NCBI GenBank assembly: GCA_002490465.1
Contig: DKUB01000075.1
Coordinates: 1-64,000, forward strand
Direction: 5' to 3'
DNA from: Lachnoclostridium sp. UBA7215
Lineage (GTDB): Bacteria > Bacillota > Clostridia > Lachnospirales > Lachnospiraceae
Length of the DNA: 64,000 nt
Of this stretch, positions 35,171 to 44,261 are shown in pieces; the stretch's first letter is position 1; each line of letters opens with the position of its first letter. Made by a program: the position numbers and the translations under genes. The notes beneath the pieces were generated by a model. It was given only the letters and a program-made list of their open reading frames with translations. It was not told where the DNA came from and did not search any database.

Positions 35171-35225
35171 GTAAATTTTGAGTGTAAAAAATGTGCTACT
35201 TAAAGTAACAGGAGGGAAAACTGAC

Positions 35226-36248
35226 ATGATGATGACGCTTTTGGTTTTAAAAAGCAGAATCAAAACGTTTTACGAAAAGCATTACCGGATTATACGTGGT
35301 ATTCTAAGGGGACTTCTTGTGTTCTTTGCTTTGATGTTGATAACTTCACAGATGAATTACAGTGATATGTTGGGACAGCTTTATGTGACCGTTCCACTTT
35401 CTCTGGTCTGTTGTCTTGCGCCGGATATCGTATCTGCGGGGGCGGTATTTCTTGCATTCTGGTGGGAAATTTTCAGTGCAGTTCCAATGATGGGAATTTT
35501 TGTACTGTTTATTATCGTGATTTATTTTTTGTTATTGGGAAAAATAGAAAGGGGTCAGGCATATGTTATATTGCTTATCCCAATTTTATCTATGCTTCGT
35601 CTTGGATGTGTTGTGCCGATAGCGGCGGCACTTTTTGTATCTCCGGCGATGTTGCCGGCGATGCTTATGGGAATATTGCTTCAGTTTACGATGTCTGGTG
35701 CAACGGAGTATGTTAAGGCTTCTGCGGGTACAGCAGAACTTGCCAGAACAGAGAATCTGCTGCTCCCGTTCACGTATATTATCGATTATTTAAGGCATAA
35801 TGGTAAGCTGATTGTCACAGTGCTGGCATTTGCAGTAACATTTATCTGTATTTATCTGCTCAGGAGGGCATCTTTTAAATATGCCTCTCAAATTGCAATT
35901 TTAGTTGGGACATTGGTACTTTTATTCATAGAGTTATTTGCCAACATTATTCTGGATTTGGACATCAATTCTTTAGAATTTACACTGCAGGCATTGACAG
36001 CAATGCTGATAGCTTATGTTTTACAGTTTTTTCGAATTACGCTTGATTATCATGGCACAAGGAAACTGCAGTTTGAGGATGATGAATATTATTATTATGT
36101 AACAGCGATTCCGAAATATAAAGTGGCAGTGGTTGATAAGACAGTAACCAGAATCGTGCCGGATGAGATGGAAGAGGCATTGGATTTAAAAGAAGAGCTT
36201 GAAAAAACATTGGAAGAAGAAGACAAAGAGGCGGATTTTGGCAGGTAA
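35226..36248 (+). CDS. membrane protein encoded ahead of cdaA
   Basis: The 340-residue protein has a basic N-terminus, about eight to nine transmembrane helices (residues 25-275) and an acidic cytoplasmic tail (VTAIPKYKVAVVDKTVTR, then EEALDLKEELEKTLEEEDKEAD). I do not recognise a named family. It lies 19 bases before the diadenylate cyclase gene on the same strand and probably in the same operon, so a role linked to c-di-AMP or its partners is possible but unproven. The start was set at the ATG 9 bases after GGAGGG; a further ATG is the next codon. Confidence 0.75.
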   Translation: MMMTLLVLKSRIKTFYEKHYRIIRGILRGLLVFFALMLITSQMNYSDMLGQLYVTVPLSLVCCLAPDIVSAGAVFLAFWWEIFSAVPMMGIFVLFIIVIYFLLLGKIERGQAYVILLIPILSMLRLGCVVPIAAALFVSPAMLPAMLMGILLQFTMSGATEYVKASAGTAELARTENLLLPFTYIIDYLRHNGKLIVTVLAFAVTFICIYLLRRASFKYASQIAILVGTLVLLFIELFANIILDLDINSLEFTLQALTAMLIAYVLQFFRITLDYHGTRKLQFEDDEYYYYVTAIPKYKVAVVDKTVTRIVPDEMEEALDLKEELEKTLEEEDKEADFGR

Positions 36249-36267
36249 ACTTTAATAAGGATGGAGA

Positions 36268-37137
36268 ATGTATATGGATGCAATTGTGAGTTTTTTCAGA
36301 AATTATGTGGCATGGCTTACAATTCCGGAATTTTCTGTGACGGATTTTTTGGAAATTGCTATTATTGCCTATATATTTTACCATATTATTTTATGGATAA
36401 AGGATACCCGTGCATGGATGCTTTTACGTGGATTTCTTATGATAGGGGCGTTGTTTTTAATTGCTCTCATCTTAGAAATGAATGTTGTCCTGTGGGTATT
36501 TCGAAATGCCATGGTCGTTGGGATCATGGCGCTCTTTGTTATTTTTCAGCCAGAGCTGCGCGGGGCATTAGAGCAGTTGGGAAGAAAAAATATATTGGGG
36601 AGTATTGCTGCCTTTGATAACCAGAGGTCAAAAAATGAGCGGTTTTCAGAGAAGAGCATTCAGGCGATGGTAAAGGCCGTTTATGAGATGGCAAAGGTGA
36701 AAACAGGAGCGCTGATTGTTGTTGAGCGCGATATTCAGTGCAGGGAGTATGAGAGGACCGGAATACCGATTGATTCGGAAATCAGCAGTCAGTTGTTAGT
36801 AAATATTTTTGAACATAATACACCGCTTCATGACGGAGCAGTACTAATGCGGGGAAACCGCATTGTGGCGGCGACCTGTTATTTGCCGCTGTCCAATAAT
36901 CTGGAAGTTAGTAAAGAATTGGGAACAAGACATCGCGCTGCACTGGGAATCAGCGAAGTTTCAGACTCTATAACGATTGTAGTGTCAGAGGAGACGGGTT
37001 TTGTTTCTTTGGCATATGACGGCAAACTGTACCGCAAAATAGATGCGGATACTCTCCGTCTCCGTCTGAATGAGGCGGCAAAGCATAATCAGGATGAGAA
37101 GAAAAAATGGTGGAAGGCGAAGAAGAGGGGAAAGTAA
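36268..37137 (+). CDS. cdaA: diadenylate cyclase CdaA
   Basis: CdaA makes the second messenger c-di-AMP from two ATP, controlling potassium and osmotic balance and cell-wall integrity. The 289-residue protein has three N-terminal transmembrane helices (about 22-110) and a DisA_N cyclase domain with the catalytic motifs TPLHDGAVLM (about residue 188) and GTRHRAALGISE (about 220). The C-terminus is very basic (KKKWWKAKKRGK). The start may be either of two ATGs two codons apart. cdaR follows, as in most Firmicutes. Confidence 0.97.
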   Translation: MYMDAIVSFFRNYVAWLTIPEFSVTDFLEIAIIAYIFYHIILWIKDTRAWMLLRGFLMIGALFLIALILEMNVVLWVFRNAMVVGIMALFVIFQPELRGALEQLGRKNILGSIAAFDNQRSKNERFSEKSIQAMVKAVYEMAKVKTGALIVVERDIQCREYERTGIPIDSEISSQLLVNIFEHNTPLHDGAVLMRGNRIVAATCYLPLSNNLEVSKELGTRHRAALGISEVSDSITIVVSEETGFVSLAYDGKLYRKIDADTLRLRLNEAAKHNQDEKKKWWKAKKRGK

Positions 37138-37165
37138 ATGTGCGTGCGCGAATGGAGGGTAAGAC

Positions 37166-38473
37166 ATGAAGAATAAGCTGGCAAGTAATCTCGCATTAAA
37201 GATTCTTTCTGTTGTAGTGGCTTTTTTATTCTGGCTGGTGATAATCAACATCACGGATCCGACTACTGCCCGGACATTTAATGATATTCCGGTAGAGATC
37301 GTAAATGAAAATGTAATTACATCTGCAAACCAGGTCTATGAAATTATGGATGGAGATAAAGTAAATGTGACCGTAAAGGGGAAGCGGAGTTTTGTCGAGA
37401 GACTGAGGGCAGAGGATTTTGTTGCCACAGCAGATATGAGCGGTCTGTCAAAAGTAAATGCTGTCAGCATAGAAGTTGAGCTGCAGGGCGTGGACTCAGA
37501 TATGGATTATGAGATAGACTGGGGAAATGCCATGTTAAAGGTTAAACTGGAAAAACGGGTTACGCAGAAATTTAAAGTCCAGGTAGAGCACAAGGGAGAA
37601 CTCAGTGAAAATTATGTGCTGGGTGAAATGGTGGCGAAACCTAATATTGTAGAAGTGTCGTGCGGTGAATCGAAATTCAAAAAAATAGACCATGTAGGGG
37701 TTATGGTATCACTTAATGGTGAGAGTGAGGACTTTGAGACGGAATATAGTCCGATTTTGTATGATGAAGATGGTGATGTCCTGGATGCGGTAAATGTAAC
37801 ATTCAGCAATGATACGATTAAGGTCTCTACAAAGGTTTTGTCTACAAAAGAAGTTCCGGTGGAGGTGAGGACAGTCGGAACACCGGCCGAGGGCTACAGC
37901 CTTGTCCAGACTGATTTCAGGCCGGAGAAGATTCGCGTAAGTGGTACAGATGAAGCATTGGAAAAGGCTCAGCCAATTCAGATTACGATAAATATTGACG
38001 GTGCTAAAAAAGATATAGAAAAAGAACTCCCGATCATCAATTATTTATCGGAAAATCTTTGGATTGTAGGAGATGTTGGGACAATTTCTGTCCGGTGTGA
38101 AATTGAAAAAACCGGGGAGCGGAGTTTTACGCTGATGCCGTCGGATATTACGGTAAAGAATCTGCCGGCAGATTATGCTATGACATTTGCAGCAGATGCA
38201 CCGAGATATTCCGTGAATCTGGCTGGAAAAGAAAGTAAGCTGTCAGAGCTCTCTCTGACGGATTTAGGGGCATATGTTGATTTGGCGGGATATGGGGCAG
38301 GCAGCCATCTTATGGAAGTTAAATTTACTCTGCCAAAGGGAATTACAATGAAAAATACTGTTCATGTACGCGTGATTTTGCAGGATAGGGGAGATAATTC
38401 TACTGATAATACAACGGCCAGTCCGCTGCCGACAGGTAATAACAGTCAGCAGACGCAGGGGTCGGAAGGATGA
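37166..38473 (+). CDS. cdaR: CdaA regulatory protein CdaR (YbbR domains)
   Basis: CdaR modulates CdaA activity from the outer face of the membrane. The 435-residue product has one N-terminal transmembrane helix (ILSVVVAFLFWLVIINI, about 12-30) and about four YbbR repeats, each ending in strands like KVNVTVKGKRSFVERL or PEKIRVSGTDEALEKA. The tail is Ser/Thr/Gln-rich (TASPLPTGNNSQQTQGSEG). It is 28 bases after cdaA. No terminator is evident downstream. Confidence 0.95.
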   Translation: MKNKLASNLALKILSVVVAFLFWLVIINITDPTTARTFNDIPVEIVNENVITSANQVYEIMDGDKVNVTVKGKRSFVERLRAEDFVATADMSGLSKVNAVSIEVELQGVDSDMDYEIDWGNAMLKVKLEKRVTQKFKVQVEHKGELSENYVLGEMVAKPNIVEVSCGESKFKKIDHVGVMVSLNGESEDFETEYSPILYDEDGDVLDAVNVTFSNDTIKVSTKVLSTKEVPVEVRTVGTPAEGYSLVQTDFRPEKIRVSGTDEALEKAQPIQITINIDGAKKDIEKELPIINYLSENLWIVGDVGTISVRCEIEKTGERSFTLMPSDITVKNLPADYAMTFAADAPRYSVNLAGKESKLSELSLTDLGAYVDLAGYGAGSHLMEVKFTLPKGITMKNTVHVRVILQDRGDNSTDNTTASPLPTGNNSQQTQGSEG

Positions 38474-38559
38474 AAAGAGGTGCAGTACATTTAAAAAAGG
38501 GTGTCGATAGATTGGTTAAAAGAATGCCAGAAAAATCAATTATTTAACGACAAAAGTCA

Positions 38560-38588
38560 TTGTTACTGCAATAAATAAAAGGTATGAT
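38560..38588 (+). promoter_or_regulatory. candidate promoter of the GH43 gene
   Basis: TTGTTA (38560-38565), 17 bases and TATGAT (38583-38588) lie 71 bases upstream of the ATG. The match is good at the -10 and partial at the -35. Confidence 0.55.
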
Positions 38589-38659
38589 AATATTATTACA
38601 GTTGATCTGTTGTCATAGCAGTTCGTTTTTGGTTAATTTTTTGAAAAGGAGGACACATA

Positions 38660-41152
38660 ATGAAACAAAGGAAACGTGTGGTTCACGTGATTTTATCCGG
38701 AGCGCTGGTGCTGTCAATGACAATCGGCGGGATTGCTGCTCCAACTTCTGAGGCTAAGGTAAAAAAGGCCTCTTTAAAGGTAAAGACATTGACTGTGCAG
38801 GCAGGAAAGAAAAAAACTATTAAGATAAAAAATAAATTAAAATCCTGCAAATATACATTTAAGAGCAATAAAAAGAAAGTTGCTGTAGTCTCAAGCACAG
38901 GAGTTGTTAAGGGAGTAAAGGCAGGCTCAGCGAACATTACTGTAAGGGAGGCTGCGAAGAAGGGAAAGGGAAAAGTACGGAAATTAGGCGTGGTAAAGGT
39001 AAAAGTAACGCCGAAAAAGAACAATAAAGTCACAACGCCGCCGTCTCCTACAGACGATGGAACAAAAGTAACACCTCAACCATCAACACAGGATCCAATA
39101 CCGACGGATGGGAATAAACCAGGGACAGCAGGTGCTGCTGTAAAGGTATATATGGATGAGATTAAGGACGAAAATCTGATTGCAGAAGCAGAGGGAGTTG
39201 GATTTACGCCTTCACCGGAACCAGAACCGGAGAAGCCGGGTGAGGCGACACCTGAGCCGACACCGGCAGTAATATTTGATGTCAATGCAGAAGACGGTGA
39301 GAGTGGTGTAATTCAAAAACGCGGCAATGCAACATTAACTATAGTAGATGGCGGTGCAAACAACTCCAAAAAAGCAATTGAGATATCGACACGCAGTGCA
39401 GACTGGCATGGAGCCGAGGTTGATATTTCAAAATCGATGGAGACGGGAAACCAGTATGAGATTTCCTTTTATGCAAAGCAGAAGACCGGTGCGGACAGCA
39501 AGATTGACCTTAGTTTACAGTATACACCGGAAGATGGTGATGGAACTAAATATGATGGAATCAGTCAATTTGACCTCCCAAATGATACATGGACAAAATG
39601 TGAGGCAACCTTGAAAGTTCCAGCGCATGTTGGTACTATTACGATGTATTGGCAGACCGTGTACAATTCAAATAATTCTATGGACTTCTATCTCGATGAA
39701 TTTATCGTTAAAGGAGTTGCAAAATCAGCATCTGATGAAGAGAGTACACCGGATTTGAGCACGGGACTTGTGAAAGAGAAAATAGGAAATCCTGTCATGA
39801 CTTCCCGGCTGACAGCGGATCCATGGGCAATGGAGTACAATGGCAGAATCTATGTATATGGAACAAATGATTCCCAGCAGTATGCAGAGGCGCCGGCAGC
39901 AAACAACAATTATGCAAAAATTAAGACATTGAATTGTTATTCTTCTGCTGATATGGTAAACTGGACCGATCACGGCACAATTGCTGTAGCGGGCAGTAAA
40001 GGCGCTGCTAAATGGGCTGGAAATTCATGGGCGCCGGCAGCCTGCCACAAGACCATTAACGGAAAAGAGAAATTTTTCCTGTATTTTGCGAACAGTGCAA
40101 ACAGCATTGGTGTATTGACAGCAGACAGCCCGACTGGTCCATGGACAGATCCGATCGGTAAGGCATTGATTGACCGCTCTGTTGAAGGATGTGCAGAATC
40201 TGAGATTGGCTGGTTGTTTGACCCGGCTGTTTTGGTAGATACTGATGGAACCGGATACTTGTATTTTGGTGGTATCGGTAATACAGATGGAAAGAAAGAA
40301 GATTTTATCCGCAATCCCAAATGTGCCCGTGTAGTAAAACTCGGAGCGGACATGGTGAGTGTAGACGGAGCGGCAAAGACAATTGATGCCCCTTTTATGT
40401 TTGAGGATTCCGGAATCAATAAAATTGGCGGGAAATATTATTACAGCTATTGCACAAATTGGACGGGCAGCATTGATGGGGTAGCCATTGACCGTACAGA
40501 CTGTCCGACAGCTAATATTGCGGTAATGGTAAGTGATTCCCCAATGGGTGAATACAAGTATGTTGGCTGTGTTTTGAAAAACCCAGGAACTTATTTCAGC
40601 GGCGCATCCGGTAATAACCATCACTGCTTTACAGAGTTTAAGGGTCAGATGTATGCCTTTTATCATACAAAGCGTGACAGCCTGAAAGTGGGGACGAAGG
40701 AAGATTATCGTACGACTTATGCTGATAAATTGAACATGGGTGATAATAACGATTTTACCAATAAAGACGGGAGTATCGCCGATACAAAAATGACTACAGG
40801 CGGTGCTGACAGTGTTGCAGACCTTGATCCCTATCAGACTGTGGAGGCAGAAACTTTTGCCATGGCCAATAAGGTGGGAACGATACTGAATACAGAGACG
40901 AGTTCCAATAAAGATTGGCTTACAAACTATTCAATATATAATGGGGAGCCTGGTGCCTATGTCGGATTGGCGAATGTAGAGTTTGGCTCTGACGGCGCAT
41001 CGGAAATCATGATGAAGCTCAGTGATACAACAATGGATGCATACAAAGAGCAGAGTGTAAAACTGAGCAGGAAGGTGACGGGAAAACACACTATTTATTT
41101 TGTGTTTGGAAAATGCGGCGTACAGATGGATTCCTGGAGCTTCAGAAAATAG
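38660..41152 (+). CDS. secreted GH43 glycoside hydrolase with carbohydrate-binding domains
   Basis: The 830-residue enzyme probably removes arabinose or xylose from plant arabinoxylan outside the cell. A signal peptide (about 1-32) precedes a bacterial Ig-like domain (about 33-120), a Pro/Thr/Glu linker, a CBM4/9-like jelly roll (about 205-350) and a five-bladed GH43 core from about 375, with candidate catalytic acids in LTADPWAMEYNG, LFDPAVLVDTDG and the following Glu-containing strands. A CBM6-like domain follows from about 723 (QTVEAETFAMANKVGT, ending MDSWSFRK). The pattern GH43-CBM6 is that of arabinoxylan arabinofuranohydrolases. There is no wall-anchor motif. An AAGGAGG site precedes the ATG. 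The AraC gene follows. Confidence 0.9.
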   Translation: MKQRKRVVHVILSGALVLSMTIGGIAAPTSEAKVKKASLKVKTLTVQAGKKKTIKIKNKLKSCKYTFKSNKKKVAVVSSTGVVKGVKAGSANITVREAAKKGKGKVRKLGVVKVKVTPKKNNKVTTPPSPTDDGTKVTPQPSTQDPIPTDGNKPGTAGAAVKVYMDEIKDENLIAEAEGVGFTPSPEPEPEKPGEATPEPTPAVIFDVNAEDGESGVIQKRGNATLTIVDGGANNSKKAIEISTRSADWHGAEVDISKSMETGNQYEISFYAKQKTGADSKIDLSLQYTPEDGDGTKYDGISQFDLPNDTWTKCEATLKVPAHVGTITMYWQTVYNSNNSMDFYLDEFIVKGVAKSASDEESTPDLSTGLVKEKIGNPVMTSRLTADPWAMEYNGRIYVYGTNDSQQYAEAPAANNNYAKIKTLNCYSSADMVNWTDHGTIAVAGSKGAAKWAGNSWAPAACHKTINGKEKFFLYFANSANSIGVLTADSPTGPWTDPIGKALIDRSVEGCAESEIGWLFDPAVLVDTDGTGYLYFGGIGNTDGKKEDFIRNPKCARVVKLGADMVSVDGAAKTIDAPFMFEDSGINKIGGKYYYSYCTNWTGSIDGVAIDRTDCPTANIAVMVSDSPMGEYKYVGCVLKNPGTYFSGASGNNHHCFTEFKGQMYAFYHTKRDSLKVGTKEDYRTTYADKLNMGDNNDFTNKDGSIADTKMTTGGADSVADLDPYQTVEAETFAMANKVGTILNTETSSNKDWLTNYSIYNGEPGAYVGLANVEFGSDGASEIMMKLSDTTMDAYKEQSVKLSRKVTGKHTIYFVFGKCGVQMDSWSFRK

Positions 41153-41177
41153 AGAAAATAAGGTTCTAATGTTTGGG

Positions 41178-41220
41178 AGATTGCTGTGGCAGATGAAATT
41201 TGCTGCAGCAATCTTTGTTT
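41178..41220 (+). terminator. hairpin between the GH43 and AraC genes
   Basis: AGATTGCTG (41178-41186) pairs with CAGCAATCT (41206-41214) and a short T-rich run (TTGTTTA) follows. It is likely a terminator for the GH43 transcript, possibly leaky into the regulator gene. Confidence 0.6.
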
Positions 41221-41236
41221 ATTAAAGGAGATACAT

Positions 41237-42010
41237 ATGTTTAAGATTCTGTATGCAATGGAAAGGGAAGTCATGCCGGAGGATTTTGTGGATGATCTGG
41301 TTTTTGCAGAAGGAGAATATGAAATGATGCTCTTTGAGACGCCGGTGTGTATTGAAGTGGATGGAGAGCTGCGGTCCTGTGCACCCCATACGGGAATCAT
41401 TTTTGAGCCGGGGCAGAGAATTCACTATTTTTCCCAGAAAGGGGAACTGATTTATTCCTGGATTCGATTTGACTGTGATGAACCATTATTTGTGGATGGC
41501 TATGTGCCTTTTGGTGTTCCGATTTTTTGTGTAAATTATGATTATTTTCTTGTGTATTGGCATATGGTGGCATGCGAAAATTATTGGCACAGAGCCAGTG
41601 AGGAGTTCTGCATCTCAAATCTGATGCAGATCATTTTTCACTGGTTTCATGATTATGCTTTTCCGACAGAGAGTTCCCGGCACCAAAATGTGCTGGAGAA
41701 ACTGAGAGGAGAAATTTATGCGCATCCGGAATATGACTGGTGTCTGGATAATATGGCAAAACAGGTCAATATGAGTACCCGTTCGCTGCAGAAATTATAT
41801 AAAGATTATGCTCATGTGTCATGCATTGCCGAGGTAATCCGAAGCCGGATGACTAGAGCAAAAATGTTGCTGGCACGGACAAATCATGACATTGCAGAGA
41901 TTAGCGGACAGTGTGGTTACCGCAATGTAGAGCATTTTTGCCGACAATTCAAAAATCATGAAAAATGCTCTCCCGGAAATTACCGGAAGAGACATCATGT
42001 GGAACGTTAG
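41237..42010 (+). CDS. AraC family transcriptional regulator
   Basis: The 257-residue regulator has an N-terminal cupin-like sensor region (residues 1-150) and a C-terminal AraC DNA-binding domain: first helix pair WCLDNMAKQVNMSTRSLQKLYKDY, second DIAEISGQCGYRNVEHFCRQFKNHEKCSPGNYRK. Its position just after the GH43 gene suggests control of plant-glycan use. The ATG follows AAAGGAG by 7 bases; upstream in-frame codons fall in the hairpin. Confidence 0.92.
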   Translation: MFKILYAMEREVMPEDFVDDLVFAEGEYEMMLFETPVCIEVDGELRSCAPHTGIIFEPGQRIHYFSQKGELIYSWIRFDCDEPLFVDGYVPFGVPIFCVNYDYFLVYWHMVACENYWHRASEEFCISNLMQIIFHWFHDYAFPTESSRHQNVLEKLRGEIYAHPEYDWCLDNMAKQVNMSTRSLQKLYKDYAHVSCIAEVIRSRMTRAKMLLARTNHDIAEISGQCGYRNVEHFCRQFKNHEKCSPGNYRKRHHVER

Positions 42011-42020
42011 CTTTTTACTA

Positions 42021-43529
42021 TCACAGAGGTATGTTTCCATGTTTCTTTATAACATGGTCCAGAGAACGCTTTTCGGCCAGTGTCATGATATCCCCATAAA
42101 TTCGTTCCCGGGTAGCTTCTGGCTTAATAATTTCATCCACATAACCGTTCATAGCGGCTATTTGTGGATTCATGAATTTTTCATTGTACTCATCAATTTT
42201 TTCCTGTCGAAATATCATTTTTTCTGTTGGATTCATATCTTTCATTTTTTTGCCGTACAGGATATCAGCGGCTCCGTCCGCCCCCATAACAGCAATTTCT
42301 GCAGTAGGCCATGCATACACGAAATCAGCGCGCAGATGTTTGCTGCTCATAGCGATATAAGCACCGCCATAAGCTTTTCGGAGAATAATATTTATTTTAA
42401 TTGTTGTCGCCTCTGAGTAGGCGTAAAGAAGTTTTGCTCCATGTCGGATAATTCCTTTGTATTCCTGGTCTTTCCCGGGCAGAAAGCCGGGAACATCAGT
42501 CAGAGTAATGATTGGCAGATTAAAGGCATCGCAATAGCGGATAAACCGTGCTGCCTTATCAGACGAATCACAGTCTAAAACTCCGGCCATATATTTTGGC
42601 TGGTCGGCAATAATGCCGATTGCAATGCCTTTTATGCGGGCAAACCCTACAACGACATTGCGGGCAAACTCCTCCTGTACCTCAAGGAATGAATCATCAT
42701 CGACGATACCTGAAATCACATCATGTATATCATAGCTGTGGTTGCTCTGTTTTGGTATTACGTTAGAAAGGGAATCATTGAAGACGATTTCGGTGTTATA
42801 TGCAGGAATAGAAGAGCGGTTACTATGTAAAAAGCCTTCCTCATAACAGGGAGGAAGGATAGCAATCAACTCCTGAACTTTGCGGAAACACTCCTTTTCA
42901 TCTGGCATATGAAAATGGGCAACACCGCTTTTTGTGGCGTGGACATTTGCTCCGCCAAGAGCATCAGCGGTAATGTCTTCATTTGTTACGCTTTTAATTA
43001 CTTTTGGGCCGGTAACAAACATCTGGCTGATATTGTCAATCACAAAGATAAAGTCTGTAATTCCAGGAGAATATACAGCGCCGCCGGCGCAGTTTCCAGC
43101 AATAATAGAAATCTGCGGGATATAACCGGATGCCATTGTATTGTAATAAAATATTTCACCGTAGCCGGCCAGGGCATTTACGCCTTCCTGAATTCTGGCT
43201 CCACCGGAGTCATTAATGCCAATGACAGGGCAACGGCTCTGAATAGCAAGTTTAATGGCATTTGCTATTTTATAGCCATGCTGCTTTCCAAGTGTGCCTC
43301 CGATAACTGTAAAATCTTCTGAATAAATTACGACTTTCTGGCCCCCGATTGTACCGTATCCAGTTATAACACCATCGTATGGAAACTGGCCTTTGCGGAT
43401 GTTAAAGGCATCTTCCTGATTGGTTATATTTGAGCCAATTTCACGGAAAGAGTCCTTGTCAAGGAGCATACAGATACGCTCCAGGGCGTGAAGTTTTCCG
43501 AGTTTGTGTTGTTTTTCCATATTGTACAT
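42021..43529 (-). CDS. acyl-CoA carboxylase carboxyltransferase subunit (PccB/MmdA-like)
   Basis: The 502-residue enzyme belongs to the biotin-dependent carboxyltransferases that act on acetyl-, propionyl- or methylmalonyl-CoA. It contains both halves of the carboxyltransferase fold: GINDSGGARIQEGVNALAGY and AGNCAGGAVYSPGITDF in the first, and TLTDVPGFLPGKDQEYKGIIRHGAKLL and the RKAYGGAYIAMSSK oxyanion loop in the second. The N-terminus is some 15-20 residues shorter than many homologues but retains the EKQHKLGKLHALERI element. No biotin carboxyl carrier, biotin carboxylase or sodium-pump subunit adjoins it, so whether it serves a decarboxylase or a carboxylase is open. It is convergent with the AraC gene. 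Confidence 0.92.
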   Translation of the reverse strand: MYNMEKQHKLGKLHALERICMLLDKDSFREIGSNITNQEDAFNIRKGQFPYDGVITGYGTIGGQKVVIYSEDFTVIGGTLGKQHGYKIANAIKLAIQSRCPVIGINDSGGARIQEGVNALAGYGEIFYYNTMASGYIPQISIIAGNCAGGAVYSPGITDFIFVIDNISQMFVTGPKVIKSVTNEDITADALGGANVHATKSGVAHFHMPDEKECFRKVQELIAILPPCYEEGFLHSNRSSIPAYNTEIVFNDSLSNVIPKQSNHSYDIHDVISGIVDDDSFLEVQEEFARNVVVGFARIKGIAIGIIADQPKYMAGVLDCDSSDKAARFIRYCDAFNLPIITLTDVPGFLPGKDQEYKGIIRHGAKLLYAYSEATTIKINIILRKAYGGAYIAMSSKHLRADFVYAWPTAEIAVMGADGAADILYGKKMKDMNPTEKMIFRQEKIDEYNEKFMNPQIAAMNGYVDEIIKPEATRERIYGDIMTLAEKRSLDHVIKKHGNIPL

Positions 43530-43614
43530 ATGTCATTCTCCATTCTTCAATTTTAAAATCATCTAGTAGAATCATACCATATGTGTCAAATATGTCAATA
43601 TTGTGTTATAAAAT

Positions 43615-44166
43615 TCCGGACAGTCGCTTAATTGTTTGCGGTGTGCGGGCGACGGTATCGTACTGTTTCCTGCCCTTGTATCACTTCCCGAAAAATTTTG
43701 TTTCCTCTGGCTGCTAAAATGCCGTCCGAGCATTGTTTGAGATGTCTGCTGCTCCCCAGCTTCCCAGCTTTTACAGCGCGTTTGCACTAGAGCCGCCACG
43801 CAGCGGTGCTAATGCACCACCAGTAGGAAGTATATTTATACTGCGGACAGATGCGTTGCATCTGTCTATGCGTGGGAGTTGCGTAAAATAAATGAATTTA
43901 TTTTTTGTCAACTCCCACACATAGATTTGCACCTTCGGTGCTATCCGCAGTAATAAACAGCTTAAGGTGGTGCATAAGGACCGGCGGGCGGCTGATGCTG
44001 TAAAAGCAGGGAAGCTGGGGGCGGCAGACAACGAGTTTTTGCGGTAGGACGTGTATTGTTTTTAGCAGCCAGAGGAAACAATTTATTTTTCGCGGGGAGT
44101 GTTATACTGGGCAGGAAACAGTATGATACCATTACATTAGCACAAATAATTAAGCGGTTGTCCGGA
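43615..44166. repeat. 550-bp imperfect palindrome, non-coding
   Basis: This gene-free stretch folds back on itself around an axis near 43894. Matched blocks include TCCGGACA at the outer ends, TACTGTTTCCTGCCC (43661-43675) with its inverse at 44109-44123, a 20-base perfect match of 43700-43719 with 44060-44079, TGCACCACC (43813-43821) with 43966-43974, TACTGCGGA (43839-43847) with 43944-43952, GTGGGAGTTG (43872-43881) with 43909-43918, and AAAATAAAT (43885-43893) with its inverse at 43896. Each arm also carries its own small hairpin (ACAGATGC-GTT-GCATCTGT; GCACC-TTC-GGTGC). It could be a MITE-like non-autonomous element, two copies of one repeat in opposite orientation, or a structured RNA. 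No target-site duplication or ORF with homology was seen. Confidence 0.75.
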
Positions 44167-44198
44167 TATATTTCGCATTATGAATTTTTAGCCGATAG

Positions 44199-44228
44199 TT
44201 GACGAATGCTAAAGAATGGTGATATAAT
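44199..44228 (+). promoter_or_regulatory. promoter of the surface-polymer operon
   Basis: TTGACG (44199-44204), 18 bases and TATAAT (44223-44228) form a good promoter. Its expected start site near 44235 lies inside the most upstream reading of the first gene, which therefore must begin at the ATG at 44262. Confidence 0.75.
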
Positions 44229-44261
44229 CAAATGATTGAAAGCGAAAAGGACGGAAAAGAA

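Noticed and set aside
35084..35225. Possible c-di-AMP riboswitch before the cdaA operon
   Set aside because: The leader is only about 80 bases up to the terminator and lacks the long multi-helix ydaO-type fold; only a simple stem and terminator are seen.
43572..44031. Two minus-strand frames inside the large palindrome
   Set aside because: They are short, overlap each other, lack ribosome binding sites and follow from the repeat structure; no coding character.
43616..44165. Invertible promoter flanked by recombination sites
   Set aside because: The pairing extends through the whole element to its centre rather than being limited to short end repeats, and the operon's promoter lies outside it.
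43615..44166. CRISPR array or insertion sequence
   Set aside because: There are no regularly spaced direct repeats and no transposase frame; the symmetry is inverted around one axis.
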